This document shows positions 36,408 through 49,300 of a stretch of 64,000 nucleotides of DNA, piece after piece. Both the position numbers and the translations under genes were made by a program. Source of the DNA: Montifringilla adamsi. Taxonomy: Eukaryota; Chordata; Aves; Passeriformes; Passeridae. Positions within the stretch are counted from its first letter, which is position 1, and the number at the start of each line of letters is the position of its first letter. The DNA is taken from the NCBI GenBank assembly GCA_017590115.1, contig JAGGNK010007559.1, forward strand, positions 3,990,020 to 4,054,019. The letters run 5' to 3'. A model generated the notes under the pieces. The model searched no databases and had not been told where the DNA came from. It saw only the letters and a list, made by a program, of their open reading frames with translations.

Positions 36408-38344
36408 ATATTTGGAGCTTCACAGAATGGATGGCTAGAAAGAGCACAGGGCACAAAATAGCAAGTAACTTTTATTTATTTTGCACAATTAGAAGCAAGA
36501 AAAAGAAATAATTTCCTTTTAGAAAGATGGAAATCATAACAGTTTCTTCAGAAGAAATGAGCCGTGGTGTGAGACTGTTGTGTCCTTGACCTGCCTGGTA
36601 ATATAGACCCCTATAGATTTTACAGATGCATTTATTAAAACCCAAAACATTAAAACATTTTTCTTGTGTACATCTACATCAGAAAATTTGCCATATTTAG
36701 CAGATGACACTGAAAATGTGTTTTCTAATAAAGTAGTCTAAAAAAGATGCAGTGAAATAGAGATGCCTTCCTGAAATTGACATCAACAGGTTAAATTAAA
36801 ACAGTAGAAGATTATGATACTGTATCTTTTTGCCATAAAGATAAAAAGTACCCTCACAGAATGTAGGGGGGGAAAAAAGGCAGTTTAATGCATTTAAGAT
36901 GATAAATGGAAGAAATAAAGGCAAACCAGGAGTGCTGTTGGAACAAAACCCTGAAACAAAAGCAGAAGTAGGTGGCAGAGGTGCTTTCATACTGTGTTAG
37001 ATTTTCAGTTTTGAGATGGTCAATCCATTCTTGTTTTTACATCCTGTTAGTGGGATTTGCATTTGATATCCAAAAGATCAGATTTGTTTCCTGCAGATTG
37101 AAAGCATATGCTACTTGTAAACCTCTTTTTCCTATGGCTTTTTGCAGTCTGTGTGTGCCTAGCATTCCTGTGGCATTCCTGCCATCTTTAATGGAAGAAC
37201 TGCAGTGACTTTTTCCCCTTCAGATATATATGTAAAAGAACATGCATATTTTATAGCACTTTATGGATTTTTGCTTGTTTCATAGTTACATCATTTTGTT
37301 AGTTGCCTGTAGTACCCCTATGGCCATACTACTTAATTTTTCAGCTTCCAGTCCTCCAAATTACTCTTGTCTCAGCACAAGAATATTCACAAGAGATTTT
37401 TTTTTTTTTTTTTTAATGAGAAATAAATACTTGTGTATTTGGAACTCAGTCTAAATGAAGGTTCTGTCAGTATTTTTATACTGCTTTCCTCACATCTTTA
37501 AACATAGATCTGTCTATATAGATTGTTAGTTGCTAACTAAATACTACTACAGATCAGTTTATCTTCTGGGAAATTAATATTGCATATAACTTTGGAACAA
37601 AACAATGCTTATGAGCTAAATATATAAACTTTTTGTCAATCTTCGTTAAGGATTGGTTCCAGATTTGGGCCATCATGAAAGCCAGGGTCAGTATTTATTA
37701 GGGAACATTGTTATTCCCCACTGGTAAGGCTCTGGACTAGGGTTTTCAGGGTGTTGTTGAGAATAACAAATCCTCAGTGACTGTTCTGGGTACCTCTGTT
37801 TTTTTATTTCGGCCTTGAGCTAACGAGCAGAATCAGTGGGATTCAAGGGCATCCAGTATGGAAAAGTATTTACATACTCCACTTCTCTGGTTAAACCCAA
37901 ACCTTGCTGCTTCTTGTTTCCATGCACCCAGGTTCTCCTTCTCACACCCTGTCCCCAAACACAGGTTTTCCATGAGACAAGTGAGGGCACACAAATGCTC
38001 CAGAACCAAGACAAACAAAACCACCTCAAGCACAGCTGGGAAGATCCCATCTGTGTCACTGGACTCCAAAACCAGGCCTATTTCAGTGGCACCCCTTTCA
38101 CTTACACAAATAAACTTCACTAGGTGCTGAGTTAACTTCACCTGCAATAGTTATTAATTTATTTTTCAGTTCATATTTTTTATTTTCAGTCTGATATGAT
38201 GTAGATCAACAGTAATTAGCCCATGGAACTTGTTAGATAAGCTACTCTTCCCTGCCTACTTGGAAAACAAAAGTCAACACCCACTAAGTGTTTTCCCAGA
38301 CTCTTGTAAACAGAGGCTACATAATATTGCACCTGGAGAAAGGG

Positions 38345-38452
38345 AGCAATTCCAGCTTTCTGGGGAACAGCATGAGAGCAATTCCAGCTTTCTGGGGAAC
38401 AGCACAGGAGCAGTTGCAGCTCCCTGAGTAACAGCCCAGGAGCGGGTGCAGT
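38345..38452. repeat. 32-bp tandem repeat, about 3.3 copies
   Basis: Repeat starts (AGCA.TT.CAGCT) fall at 38345, 38377, 38409 and 38441, an exact 32-bp period. Copies 1 and 2 are nearly identical, copy 3 is diverged and copy 4 is partial. It lies in intergenic DNA, and the reading frames through it have no recognisable product. Confidence 0.9.
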
Positions 38453-41400
38453 ACTGGGTGTATTTGGGACGGCAGGACTGTACTGCTGTTGGGGTGGAAG
38501 TTCTGTTTCAGTCTGGTTTCTCTACATTTTAGTGTACAGTGCTGCTCTGCTTTAATAAGCAGGGAACTCAGCAAAGAGAAAATAAACTTTGCTGTAAGGG
38601 AAGCATTGTGGAGCATGGCAGAAGGGTAGAGTTGGGATCCCACAGAGGAACCCAGTGTAGAATGTCCTGTGTGTGTGAGAGGTTGACAGAGCAGCCACTT
38701 GTGATTCTCATTCACACGTTTGGCTGGGGACTGCCTTTGTAGAGCTGCTCAAATGTATTCCAGGAGCGAAGCACTCAAGGAACTTGGCCCTCAGGGAATC
38801 TTAATGCACCCACAATGCCCAGCTTTCAGCCAGCACGCTGCTCGTGTGTCTTTGAGTTATTGCAGGGAGTGAAAAGTGAGCGCACAGGATGTTTTGCAAC
38901 AGGGAGTCACCTGCCTTCTGCTTTCACATGGTGAACAATCAGTGATAGTTAGAACAATCAGTATTGCTTAGGACTTGTTTCTTAGAGTTCTCTTAGTGAT
39001 GTTTTACTGTATTTTTCATGACTCTTCTACACTGAAATTTTTTTCCTGATTTTCAGTTAATGATTTATTTTTGCTTGGTGGCTTTTTAGCACTGGTGTTT
39101 GTCATTAGAATCAAGATAGTGAATTAAAACTACTTGTTTCAAAAGCACTGTCATAAGCCTGGGCCCAATGAGAATGATTTGTTCTAGAAAGGTAAGACAT
39201 CTCTTAAGATAATTAAAATGTAAAACCAGAAACATAGTAACTGCACAGAAAAAATCCATGCCAGATCTTGAAATTTAAATACTTAATGCATGAAAATGGA
39301 CGAGGAATCATTCTAGTTCATGCTGTAATTTCAGAGATGCAGTATGTGTAAGACACAAAACTGCCAAAAAATGATTCTAAGTGAACTTTCAGGATTTGTG
39401 TTCTCTTAATTGAGTCCCGGAAACTGTGAAAGATATGGCAACTGAAACACTTCAGATGCAAACTTAATGATTAAACTCAGAAATGCAGAGATCAAAGAGA
39501 AACTGCTGGGAAGATCTGAGAATTAAGTCAGTTACAGATGTAAATAGAAGTTTCTGAAACAAGAGGTCTGTTGACAGTGCAAGAATGAAATCTTTAATCA
39601 GTCAAAAAGAAAAATATTGGAGGATCAAAGAACATGTCAATAGACAGTAAAATAAAACCTCAATTGAATGAGTTAGCTAATTAATTTCAGCTTTAAGCAA
39701 GGGATAAGTTTTAACAGGGACCAATTCTTTCTTTTGTGGCTAAACCAAGTACAGAGTAATAAAGTGAGAATTTGGAATTTACCACCATCAGTTACTTAAA
39801 GGATAAGATCAGGGCAGAAACTGTGTTCCGAGTGTTTACCAGTTAGCACAGATACACAAAATTCACACATGGGAAAACTTATCTAAATGTTTCATAGGAG
39901 AGTTATCAGGGGTATCATGTTATCTGGGGTTTCATATGCCAGAGGTTGCTTCACAACACTTTTACAAGAGTTTATCTTGTTTTTGGGCTGCTTGGGAGGA
40001 TATGATTCTGCACACTATAATCTGAATTATCCATACTCCAGAAGTAGTTTTACTGGTTGTTGTCATGACTATGCTCAAAGTACTTTTACCATGCTAAAAC
40101 CATCTCTATAGAAGGATGTGACAAACACAGTAGGAGGCAAATTGTGACCAATCCTCATTCCAGTTTTTGGAAGGAGAAATAAATCTGTATGTGGTATAGT
40201 GTAGGCTTTTTGTTGTACCAGTACAATTGATGCTGGCACCAACATGCTTGCATTTAAAAGATATGAGGCTTTGCTCTGAGGAAGTTCTGTCTTTCCCAAA
40301 ATTGCTACTTGTGACACAGGTCACCCAAGGCCATGCCACAATTTCACCCACCCTTCAAAACTTAGACAGGTTAGTGAGGTAAATTAAGCTTAGCATGACC
40401 CTGCTCTCCAGACCTCTGGCAACATATAAGAAATAAATTAAATTAAAGACAATTAAGCAATATATTTTGTGGTATTGACATTTTGGTGGTATGTAGGGGA
40501 GATGACTGATATAGTTTCAAATTGTTGAAATTTGACTGGCATTCCACTGGGTTATGAACTGGCAACCAGGACATGATGACTGACTAGCTGTAACTGCCCT
40601 GCTGCAGTTAGACAGACTGTCAGCTACTCACCAACCAGCCAAATGACAAAATCAAATTAAAAGGCACACTCAGAGCCACTACTGTGCAAGCCCCTGGAGA
40701 CCCTGAATAAGTAGATGGATCTTATACTGAGTGCCAGATGTGAACTGGCAAGAAAACAATTCCAGAGGCATCATTCCCCTTCACTGGAAATTCCCTGTGT
40801 ATAGATGTTCAGATCTTGGGGCAAAACAGAATGCCTCAAAATGAGTAGGAAGAAAAATCTGTTTTATAAAAATTCAAGTTCAGAGCCAATGCAGAGAAGA
40901 AAGTAAAGGTTTTGCCTTTTAAAAGAGATGATATGTAAAGTATCAGATAATAGTTCTATTAAGGCATTAAATGAAAATATTTCTATTTGTTGGTTTTGGG
41001 GTTTTTTTACCACTTAGAGCTGAAAAAAGAGAAGAGTGAGTGAATGAAATTCCTGGAGGGACTCAGATCTAAAGTTGCAGGGTCTGTGCCAGCAAGTTGC
41101 AAGAGTAAAGCAATGCATTGACAAAGACTAGCATTTTTCTATCAGAATGGAAGAAATAACATCTGTCTACAACATGTACCAGGATTAATGCTGGTATGGA
41201 ACAGTCCAACTGACCAACTGCAAAGTCTTAAATCTAACGTTTTGGATGCTCAGAGTGGAATTGCAGTGATGAAACCACTAGTTATTCGGATTGACTGTTG
41301 GTTTTGGCAGGGGTGAAACCAAATCATCATGTAAATTATTTTAATTACAAAACTAAGGAAGTTAATGTAGTCCAACGTTTGGGTTAGTCTATTTTTGAGA

Positions 41401-41801
41401 GTAAATTCGAAACTGTTTTATTAATGGATGTGCTCATATATTTTTAAATCAAAGTCCCACATGCTCAGTAAATGCTTTGAGGGCTTTGTTAAAAATATAT
41501 CCCAAAGGGATGAACCACTGGCTCAGCTGAAGTCAGTGGAAGCTTCTCAATTATTTTCATGAGGTTATAACATTACTGTCATTGTTTAAAAGGCATTTTC
41601 TTAAAGTACATGTTAATTGTAAAATACTGTACATCTGGGGGCATCTTCTAAAAAGCTGTAATTGTTTCTGCACTCAGGTGGTAAAAGAGCAAAAATTTAA
41701 AAGATAGATATAAATCAATTTGTAATTTAAATATTTGTTTTATGCACATTAACCATTAAATGTTTTAATATAGACAACACTTAAAGGAAAACCACTATTG
41801 C

Positions 41802-41940
41802 TAATTCACAACATATCCATTGCTTGCGGACATAATCTATAAATATTAAGCTGTGACAGCTTGCCGTGATTATTGTTAATTCACAACGTATCCATTGCTT
41901 GCGGACATAATCTATAAATATTAAGCTGTGACAGCTTGCC
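41802..41940. repeat. 75-bp tandem duplication, two copies
   Basis: The segment TAATTCACAAC...GACAGCTTGCC starts at 41802 and again at 41877, ending at 41865 and 41940, an exact period of 75 bp. I see one mismatch across the shared 64-bp core (ACATATCC versus ACGTATCC). Each copy contains the perfect hairpin AAGCTG-TGA-CAGCTT. Confidence 0.95.
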
Positions 41941-42570
41941 AGAACTTCTTCATAAGAACCTGCTGATAGAGTTTTTCTAAAGAGACTTATAAAAGCAGCA
42001 AACTGGTGACCCTGCAGTTGCCAGCTGCAGCAGTTGTTTCTCCAATTTTCCCAATAAGATTTGTTGAAACTTTCTGTATCGCAACGTCTTTATTGGTAAT
42101 GGATCCCTCCTTAATTTGCACTGATGCATTTGGAATGTCAGCTTCCAAAACAAGGCACATGGGAGGCATTTAAAGTAGATTTTATGAAAGGGAAATGAAC
42201 AAAGAGCATGTCAGGTTCCATTTTGATTTGCATGACAAATCCAGCATGCAGTGTTCTGGTGGGTCGGGCTGGGCTTGCCTGCCACTCACAGCGTTTGTCA
42301 CTTTGGTATGAGCACTTTTGACAGTCCGTTATGTTAATTGTTCTAAGGATTGTTTTGCTGGGGGAAGAAAAGGAAAGGCATTTTTATTTTTGTACTTGTT
42401 CCATCTACAGGAAAGTAGGGATATCTCAGGGAACAAAAAATGTTTTCAATTGGGTTTTGATCTATTTTTTTTTTTTTTTAATAAATAATCCTGTGAGGTC
42501 ATCAACAAAGTTCAGTATTTTAAATCTCATTGTTACTCACTCTGTGGTTTTGAGTGGGAAGTCCAGGCCC

Positions 42571-43904
42571 CTAAACTAGAAACTTGGGGAGTCTATTGTT
42601 TTGGTGCACACCATTCTTTGATCCTTTGAGTCCCACAGTGATGGGTCCTGCAGAGTGGTTTGTGCTGTGCCTATATGCTTCTATGGGATGATATTGTGGT
42701 GCTTTGACAAGTGCTAGCAAGAAATTTAATGCCCTCTGAGGCCTTGCTGGACACCCATTGTTATCAGTGTGTGGGGAACTCTCAGACCTGTTGGTAGATC
42801 TGTGCATGGGACTGAATTCTCCTGGAGGCACGTTCAAGGTGGAGGTTGCTGTGGCCCCTGAGGGTGCACACACTTCTCCATCATCTACATTAAAACAGTT
42901 ATGGACGGCTTGGTGAGTTTCAAAGTTCCTGACCTACTTCAAGTGGCAGAACACTGGAGGTTGATTACAGAACAGTATTTTCAGACTGGCAGAACAATCA
43001 AACAAAGTTTCAGAAGACTCTGTTGCTTACGTTGGTGTCTCTCACCAAAATCAGTTACTGATGGTTTTCATCCAAAGAAGAGCTGAATGGTTGAAGAGAG
43101 AGGAGAGCAAGAAGACAGAAATAGAATTTTCCAGAGGTTTTCAGGTAATAGCTGGCATTTACCTTTTCAATTCCTAACTTCTACACTGCATGTAGTGTTG
43201 TCATTTTCATATTGGGATCTACATGCACCATGACAGATTAGCTCTAAGTACAGAATGCTTTTTAGTATGAAATCATGCACTCAGATGCAAAAATACTCTA
43301 ATGAAGTGAAATAATCCAGTAGTAATTCCAATCACACTCTTGCTCAGCAATTCAGTGTGCTAATGTTACTTTTGATGTCCAGTGCCATTCTCCTCAAGGG
43401 TTATTTTAGTAAAATTTGTGGACTTGCACAAGAATCAGCTTGAGCTGGTGCATCTCAAAACATGAAACATAATATAATTAACAAGTTACTGGTGATTATG
43501 AATAACACTCTTCCACCACCACTGAGGACTGCTGTGCTCCTTTACTGAAAGCTGAACCCAGTGGAAGGTGAACTCACTCAACTTTAGATCCCAAGGGACT
43601 GCAGGCTTTGGCTCACCAGTGGGGATGGCTGTGCTGAGGCGGCCGTGCTGATCCCCCTCCAACCTGTGGAGGACATTCAGTGTTGGACAAGGGAGTCTCC
43701 AAGGAGGACAGTCTCCATCAGGAATTTTTCTTGTCCTTGTGGGACGGGTAAGGGGTCCCTTGGCACGAGGCAGCTGCAATCCAGAGCTGCCCGGGCCACC
43801 AACTTCTGAATGCAGCACCAGTCTGTACTTCTTGGTCTTGTGACTGGATGGTGTCTCTCCATTTCCTGGCAGCTTTTCTGTTTGGGTACTTCTTGGAAAA
43901 TCAT
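42571..43904 (-). other. Unassigned segment with minus-strand open frames
   Basis: Minus-strand frames of 100, 110 and 75 codons occur within about 1.3 kb (42571-42873, 43486-43818 and 43677-43904), in a region of somewhat higher GC than its surroundings. I recognise no domain, and the frames are not connected by convincing splice sites. It may be a decayed transposable element or chance. It is recorded so the stretch is not read as empty. Confidence 0.25.
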
Positions 43905-44517
43905 GTCACTATTTCCTGTCAGAATGAAAAGTTGCTAAACATGTCCCACTAAGAATTAGTTTAGTTTTTTCCTAATTGGTCCCAAAATTGAAAAAAACCC
44001 ACCACAAATCCAAGTCACAGCAGGTGAAAAAAATTACTGCTGTTCTTGATAGTTCTTATAAAGTGTTTAGTCTTACCTGTGTTTTTAACAAAAGTCGATT
44101 GCTCAGGTACTCGCTCTGTACTTGGCAACACCTGTTAAAACCTTTGACTCTAAAGGAAAAAATCACTCACTTCTTTTTCTGCTGTTACGTACTAATTCTG
44201 TGCCAGAAGACCTCTTGCCCTTAGTCTGCTGCCTCTTCCCCTTGTACTTGTTTTTTCAAGACAAACATCTGCCTTTTCCCCCAGGAGGGAGCGATGGCTG
44301 TGACAGGGTAGGTTTGGATGTGGGGTTGGTTCTGTGGCTGACCAGCTCAGTGACAGCAGTGACAACTCAAAGCATAAGCAGCAGATACTGCTGTGGATAA
44401 TATGCATTTAAGCAGTTTTCTCAATAAATTATCTCCCATCTCAATTTATATTTTCTGGAACATCCCTAATTTAAGAAACAAAAATTTACTGTTGCCTAGT
44501 TTTATTGTTAATTTTCT

Positions 44518-44720
44518 CAGAATCATAGACCCATGGAATGTTCTGGGTTGGAAGGGGCCTTAAAGATCATGTAGTTCTTACCATCAGCCATGGACAGGGA
44601 CACCATCCACTACACCAGGTTACTGCAAGCCCTGTCTAACCTGACCTTGAACACTTCCAGGAATGGGGAATCCACATATTCTCTGGGCAACCTGTGCCAG
44701 TATCTCACCACCGTCACAGC
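44518..44720 (-). mobile_element. CR1 LINE 3' fragment, antisense, upstream of UTP6
   Basis: It begins with the reverse complement of the CR1 tail (AGAATCATAGACCCATGGAA) and TCTGGGTTGGAAGGGGCCTT. It then continues through the CCATGGACAGGGACACC-type region near 44587 and the TTGAACACTTCCAGG region near 44646. It is oriented opposite to the CR1 that follows it. Confidence 0.9.
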
Positions 44721-44904
44721 AGATGATTTTTTATTAAAAATTTGGAAGGTGGAAAGAATGAAGGTGCCAAGTGAGAGACAAAGAGCCATTTGTCCTGGAG
44801 GACTCCCACCAAGAATCGAAGTGCTGGAGCAGTTCCAGGCTGATGTCCCGTTACTGAGCCTGGCCAATGCCATCGTGTTTAGCTGCAAGGCTGGTGCCAG
44901 GAGA

Positions 44905-45178
44905 ATGATGCCACACTCTTTTCGGTGACGTCCAGCGACAGGACAAGGAGCAACGGCCATAACCTAAACCACAAGTTCCAGCTCAACACGAGGAAGAATT
45001 TATTTTCGTGGAGTGTGGCAGAGCACTGGAACAGCTGCCCAGGGAGATGCCGGAGTCTCCCTCTCTGGAGACATTCCAAACCCACCTGCGTGTCCCCTGC
45101 TGCAGGTGACGCTCCCTGGCCAGGGAGGTCGGACTGGGCGATCTCCAGCGGTCCCTTCCAACCCGACCGAGTCTGTGG
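44905..45178 (+). mobile_element. CR1 LINE 3' fragment abutting the UTP6 promoter
   Basis: Recognisable CR1 text: CGACAGGACAAGGAGCAACG near 44935, GCAGAGCACTGGAACAGCTG near 45018, and GGTCCCTTCCAACCCGACCG near 45150, with a degenerate GAGTCTGTGG tail. The 3' end of the element lies about 140 bp upstream of the UTP6 start codon. It is GC-rich relative to typical CR1. Confidence 0.9.
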
Positions 45179-45470
45179 AGGCTCTGCGGTGCTGGTCCCG
45201 CCAGCCGGGCAGGGGGCGGCAGAGGGCGCAGCGGCCCCGGAAGCGGCGCGGGCAGCGGGCGGAAGCCGTGCCGGGCCGGGCCGTGCCGTGCCGTGCCGGG
45301 CACACCGGAGCACCGCGGCCATGGCAGAGCGCATCGAGCAGCGGCTGGAGGATCGCATCCCCGAGCTCGAGCAGCTGGAGCGGGTCGGGCTTTTCACACG
45401 CAAAGAGATCCGGTGAGCGGGGCCGGGGCCCGGGCGGGCGGGTGAGCGCACGTGGTGCGGCCGGGAGCGC
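45179..45470 (+). promoter_or_regulatory. UTP6 CpG-island promoter and 5' UTR
   Basis: A compact GC-rich block lies between the CR1 tail and exon 1. ETS-type motifs CCGGAAG (45237-45243) and CGGAAG (45260-45265) lie 55-85 bp before the ATG, and there is no TATA box. ETS-driven TATA-less promoters are common for ribosome-biogenesis genes. The start ATG has a strong context (GCGGCCATGG). Confidence 0.7.
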
Positions 45471-46209
45471 TCCGGGCGCTGATCTCCCGTTCCCGCAGGG
45501 CTGTCCTGAGGAAAGCCTCGGCTCTGGAGTACAAAATCCAGCGGAGAGCGCTGCGGAAGGAGGATTTCATTAATTACATCCAGGTAGGTTTCACCGAGCG
45601 GCAGAGCGGGGCGGTTCTCGGTGCAGACCCAACTCAGTTAGTTAGATCTCGGTGCAAATCTCAGTTAGACCCGGGTAGCTTTGTAGGTCTGAAAACGGAG
45701 ACCCCCACCTCACCAGGTCCCTGGTGTTCATCTGTGAGTGGCTCTTGGCGCCGGAATAGGAAGCGTAGCCAGCAGTTGGTGCCCGAGTTTGGGGTCAGGC
45801 TTCTCCAGTGTTGTGACCTTTCCTGTAGGTTCTTGTCTCTCCAGGGATGTAGAGCCCCCGGTTCCCTGATGTGCTGTGCAAAGGGGGAATGTGTTCCCTG
45901 ATGTGTGTAGTTAACGGGAATTAGTAAGTTCAATAAGAGGAAACGGTTCCTGAAAGTGTGGTCGGGCTCTGAACAGGCTTCACAGGGAATGGTCCTGGCC
46001 TGGAGCCTGACAGAGCTCAAGAGTGTTTGGACAACGCTTTAAGGCACAAGGTGGGATTGTTGGGCTGCCCTGTGCAGGGCCAGAAGTCTTAGAAATGTAG
46101 TGACTCAGCCAAAAACTACTCCATATGTTTTCCTGACAGTAATGTTTATTGTCCACCTGATCATCTATAACAAACTTGATGAAGTTTGTTTTTGGTTTTT
46201 TTTTTTTTT

Positions 46210-46308
<99 letters not shown>

Positions 46309-49300
46309 TCTTTTCTTTTTTTTTGCCTTGCTGTTATGGGTTTCCACATTTGCTGTTAAATGTTTTTTTCTTCCTATTCTAGTATGAAGTTAATCTGCTG
46401 GAACTGATCAAGAAAAGAAGAGCAGTAAGTTTGTCAGCTGTTAAGAGTGCAAAATACTTTATGCCAAATCTTCTATTGCAATAAAATTAGTATTTTTTCC
46501 CTTCTAGCGCATTGGCTATTCGTTTAAGAAGGATGAAATTGAGCACTCTATTCTGCACAGAGTCCACAGCCTGTTCAACCGAGCTACGGGGAAATGGAAA
46601 GTAAGTTTATTTGTACTGAGATTCGGAATTCTTTTTTTTTCTGTATGCCAGGTCATTGTACAGAGGATGTGTTGTTTGCTGGTCAGTGTACAAGTGATTT
46701 TGTACATTGTGAAGTTGATTCTCTTCTTTTGATTTCCAACAGGATGATGTCCAGCTCTGGCTTTCCCATGTTGCATTTTGCAAGCAGTGGGTGAGTTTTC
46801 AAATCCTGATCTCACCCAGGTTGAGACTGGTGCTTATTCACGTATCTGAAACTTGATTTAAAGTTAGGGGTACAAACTTTACTGCTACATGCTCTAATAC
46901 TGAAATAATTTTATAGTGTTGTTGGAGCTGCTTGGGATTTTCACTGATGTATGTAAGTGTACAGTTTGACTGAGAGTGAATTATTATGAAATTTGATGCA
47001 AGGGCAAAGGTGAGGCTGACTACATTAAATCTGGAATACCAGTTGGTTTATGAGAACCATAATATTGGTTATACCTTTTCTGGAGGGAGTGATTCACTTG
47101 TCTGTGAATTGTGATTTTGTTCCAAATATTTATTGTAGTGACTGCTGAAAAGCCTAATTCTGTCAGTTTTGTATGTGATAAACTTAGCTATGCAACGCTT
47201 CACATTATTACCAGCATTCAAGTGTTGTCATTTCTGTACTGAAGAAGGTGACTTTGCGTAGTGATGAAGGAAATACAGTTTCTATCTCAGAATAGGGCAG
47301 TGAAATCATGGGTTTGGGACTTGGCAACATTTGTGTTGGCTGTGTGGTTCAGAAATTTGAGTAAGCCATGCTGCTTTAATGTGGTGACATTTAAATGCTG
47401 GTCACTAGTGAGTGAATAAGATAAACTTTCTACTGTAGATAAAGTAGCAGAGAAGCATCTTTTTCTGAGCAATTGTACTACAGTTTGTAACCTTTCCTAC
47501 TGAAACTCTGGTGCTGGGGGTTCAGTTCAGTGCCAGAGGGGGTGAAACAAAACTACTTCTTTTACAGAACGCAAAACATCAACTCAGTAAGGTGTTTTCT
47601 ACCATGTTGGCCATTCATTCCAATAAACCAGGTAAATAGCACAATGGTGAGTGCTGCATAAATGCCTCAGCACAGATTGTCTGGATGTTGGTTTAAGTTC
47701 TTGTAGATCTCAGTTCAAGCTGTTGGGCTGAAGTTCCTACTGTCTGTTCTTTGCCTTGCTGCTGCTTCAGAGAAGGGCTCTGACAGGGGTTGTGCTGAGC
47801 AGTCATAAAGGGATGTGAAGTAGGTCAGAATGCCCAATTCTCATGTGGACTGGGGACTCAGTAGATGGAGAAGCAAGAGATGTCAGTTGCTCATGACAGC
47901 CTTTTGGCTTTTGAAGGCATCATTAGATCTGTAGCTAAACCAGATTAAACTTCCTGGAACTGCCTGTCTGCTTTACAGTTTTACGTGGGAGATAATCAGT
48001 CTTATCCTGGGGCTGAGCTCATGTTGAGAGGTTAAATAAATTTATTTGTGTCACCTGTTGCAGCGCTGTGGATTATGGCAGCAAAGTGGGAAATGGAGAC
48101 ACGACTGTCATCAGAAAGTGCCAGGCACTTGTTCCTTCGTGCTTTGCGCTTCCATCCAGAGTGCCCCAAACTTTATCAAGAAGTGAGTTCCTGTTTTTCT
48201 TCTATGACCACTTGTTCAAGCAGAGCAAATCAATTCAGCATGTTTCCCAGATCTGTCTGGGACAACTGCAGAAACTTGTTTTTCCATCAGCAGGAAAATG
48301 TAAAAAATGAAAAAAAAAAAAAATCCCAAACTTCCTTTCTAAGGTACTGTTAAGCTCTGCTAGGACATAGTTGTCAGGCTCAGTCTGGCATCCCCAGTCT
48401 TTGTTAAGGAACTTGGTTTTCTTTGGGGGCAAGTTAAGGTTTAAAGAATGACTAAATGATCATTGCTACCTGTTGGAAATTTCTGGGCAAATACCCAGGG
48501 TAGATAGTGGTAGGTGCACAAACCTTCAAAAACTGAGGCTGTAGGACATGTGTGGGATGTGTCAAAGGCTAATTTGTATCTCCTCAGAGCTTGTTTTATC
48601 CTGTTTGTGGACTTAGATTTTTATAATTTATCCCCAGACTAATTTCATTTTGTTGTCACTCTTGCAGTATTTCAGAATGGAGCTTATGCATGCTGAAAAA
48701 CAGAGGAAGGAGAAGAAGGAATTTGAACAAGCAAAGATGGACCTGGTAAGTCAGCTAAACTTACACAAGCAGACAATATCTTTTAAGTATTACGTGTTGA
48801 AATTCAGTTTTGGATTAATGTTTTATTTGACAATGGCTTAGAGGAAGTTTTTGTTCATGTCCTGCACCTGTGTGGAGCTTCTCAAGTATTTGCTGATGCT
48901 CAGTTCTAATACTTCATACTTTTTTTTTTTTCTTTGCGTTTGTAGAATGTTTTATTACATTCCCCAGTCAGAAAATTAATGATAATTTCTGGAAAGTAAT
49001 AATCAGACTTCATACCTGATTTCTTTGTAGTTGATTTGTGTAAGTTACCTAAAAATAGACTTGCAGGAAGAAAAACATTTCTATATTTTGATTTTTCTTT
49101 CCCTGTTTGCAAAAATGTTAGCTGAGAAAGAACAATAATTTCTTCAACGATATGCTTGATATTTCAGGGGGAATTCAATTACTCTGAAGAAATTCTCAAT
49201 GGGGAGATGGCTCGCATAGTCTACAGGGATGCTTCTCAGAAAATTAAAGGTGAATGAGCATTTCTTGTACTTATTCATTAAGAAAATTGTAACCTTTAAC

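Noticed and set aside
41987..42169. 60-codon minus-strand frame with a protein-like sequence downstream of the 75-bp duplication
   Set aside because: It looks compositionally plausible but matches no family I know and has no splice or promoter context. A BLASTP search would settle it.
44879..45451. 190-codon minus-strand frame antisense to UTP6 exon 1
   Set aside because: It crosses a CR1 fragment and the UTP6 promoter, and its composition explains the lack of stops.
46161..46387. Phe/Cys-rich and Lys-rich frames near UTP6 exon 3
   Set aside because: These are translations of the T16G tract, not protein.
47240..47360. Possible C/D-box snoRNA in UTP6 intron 6 (GTGATGA near 47261)
   Set aside because: No convincing D box (CTGA) at a suitable distance and no terminal stem.
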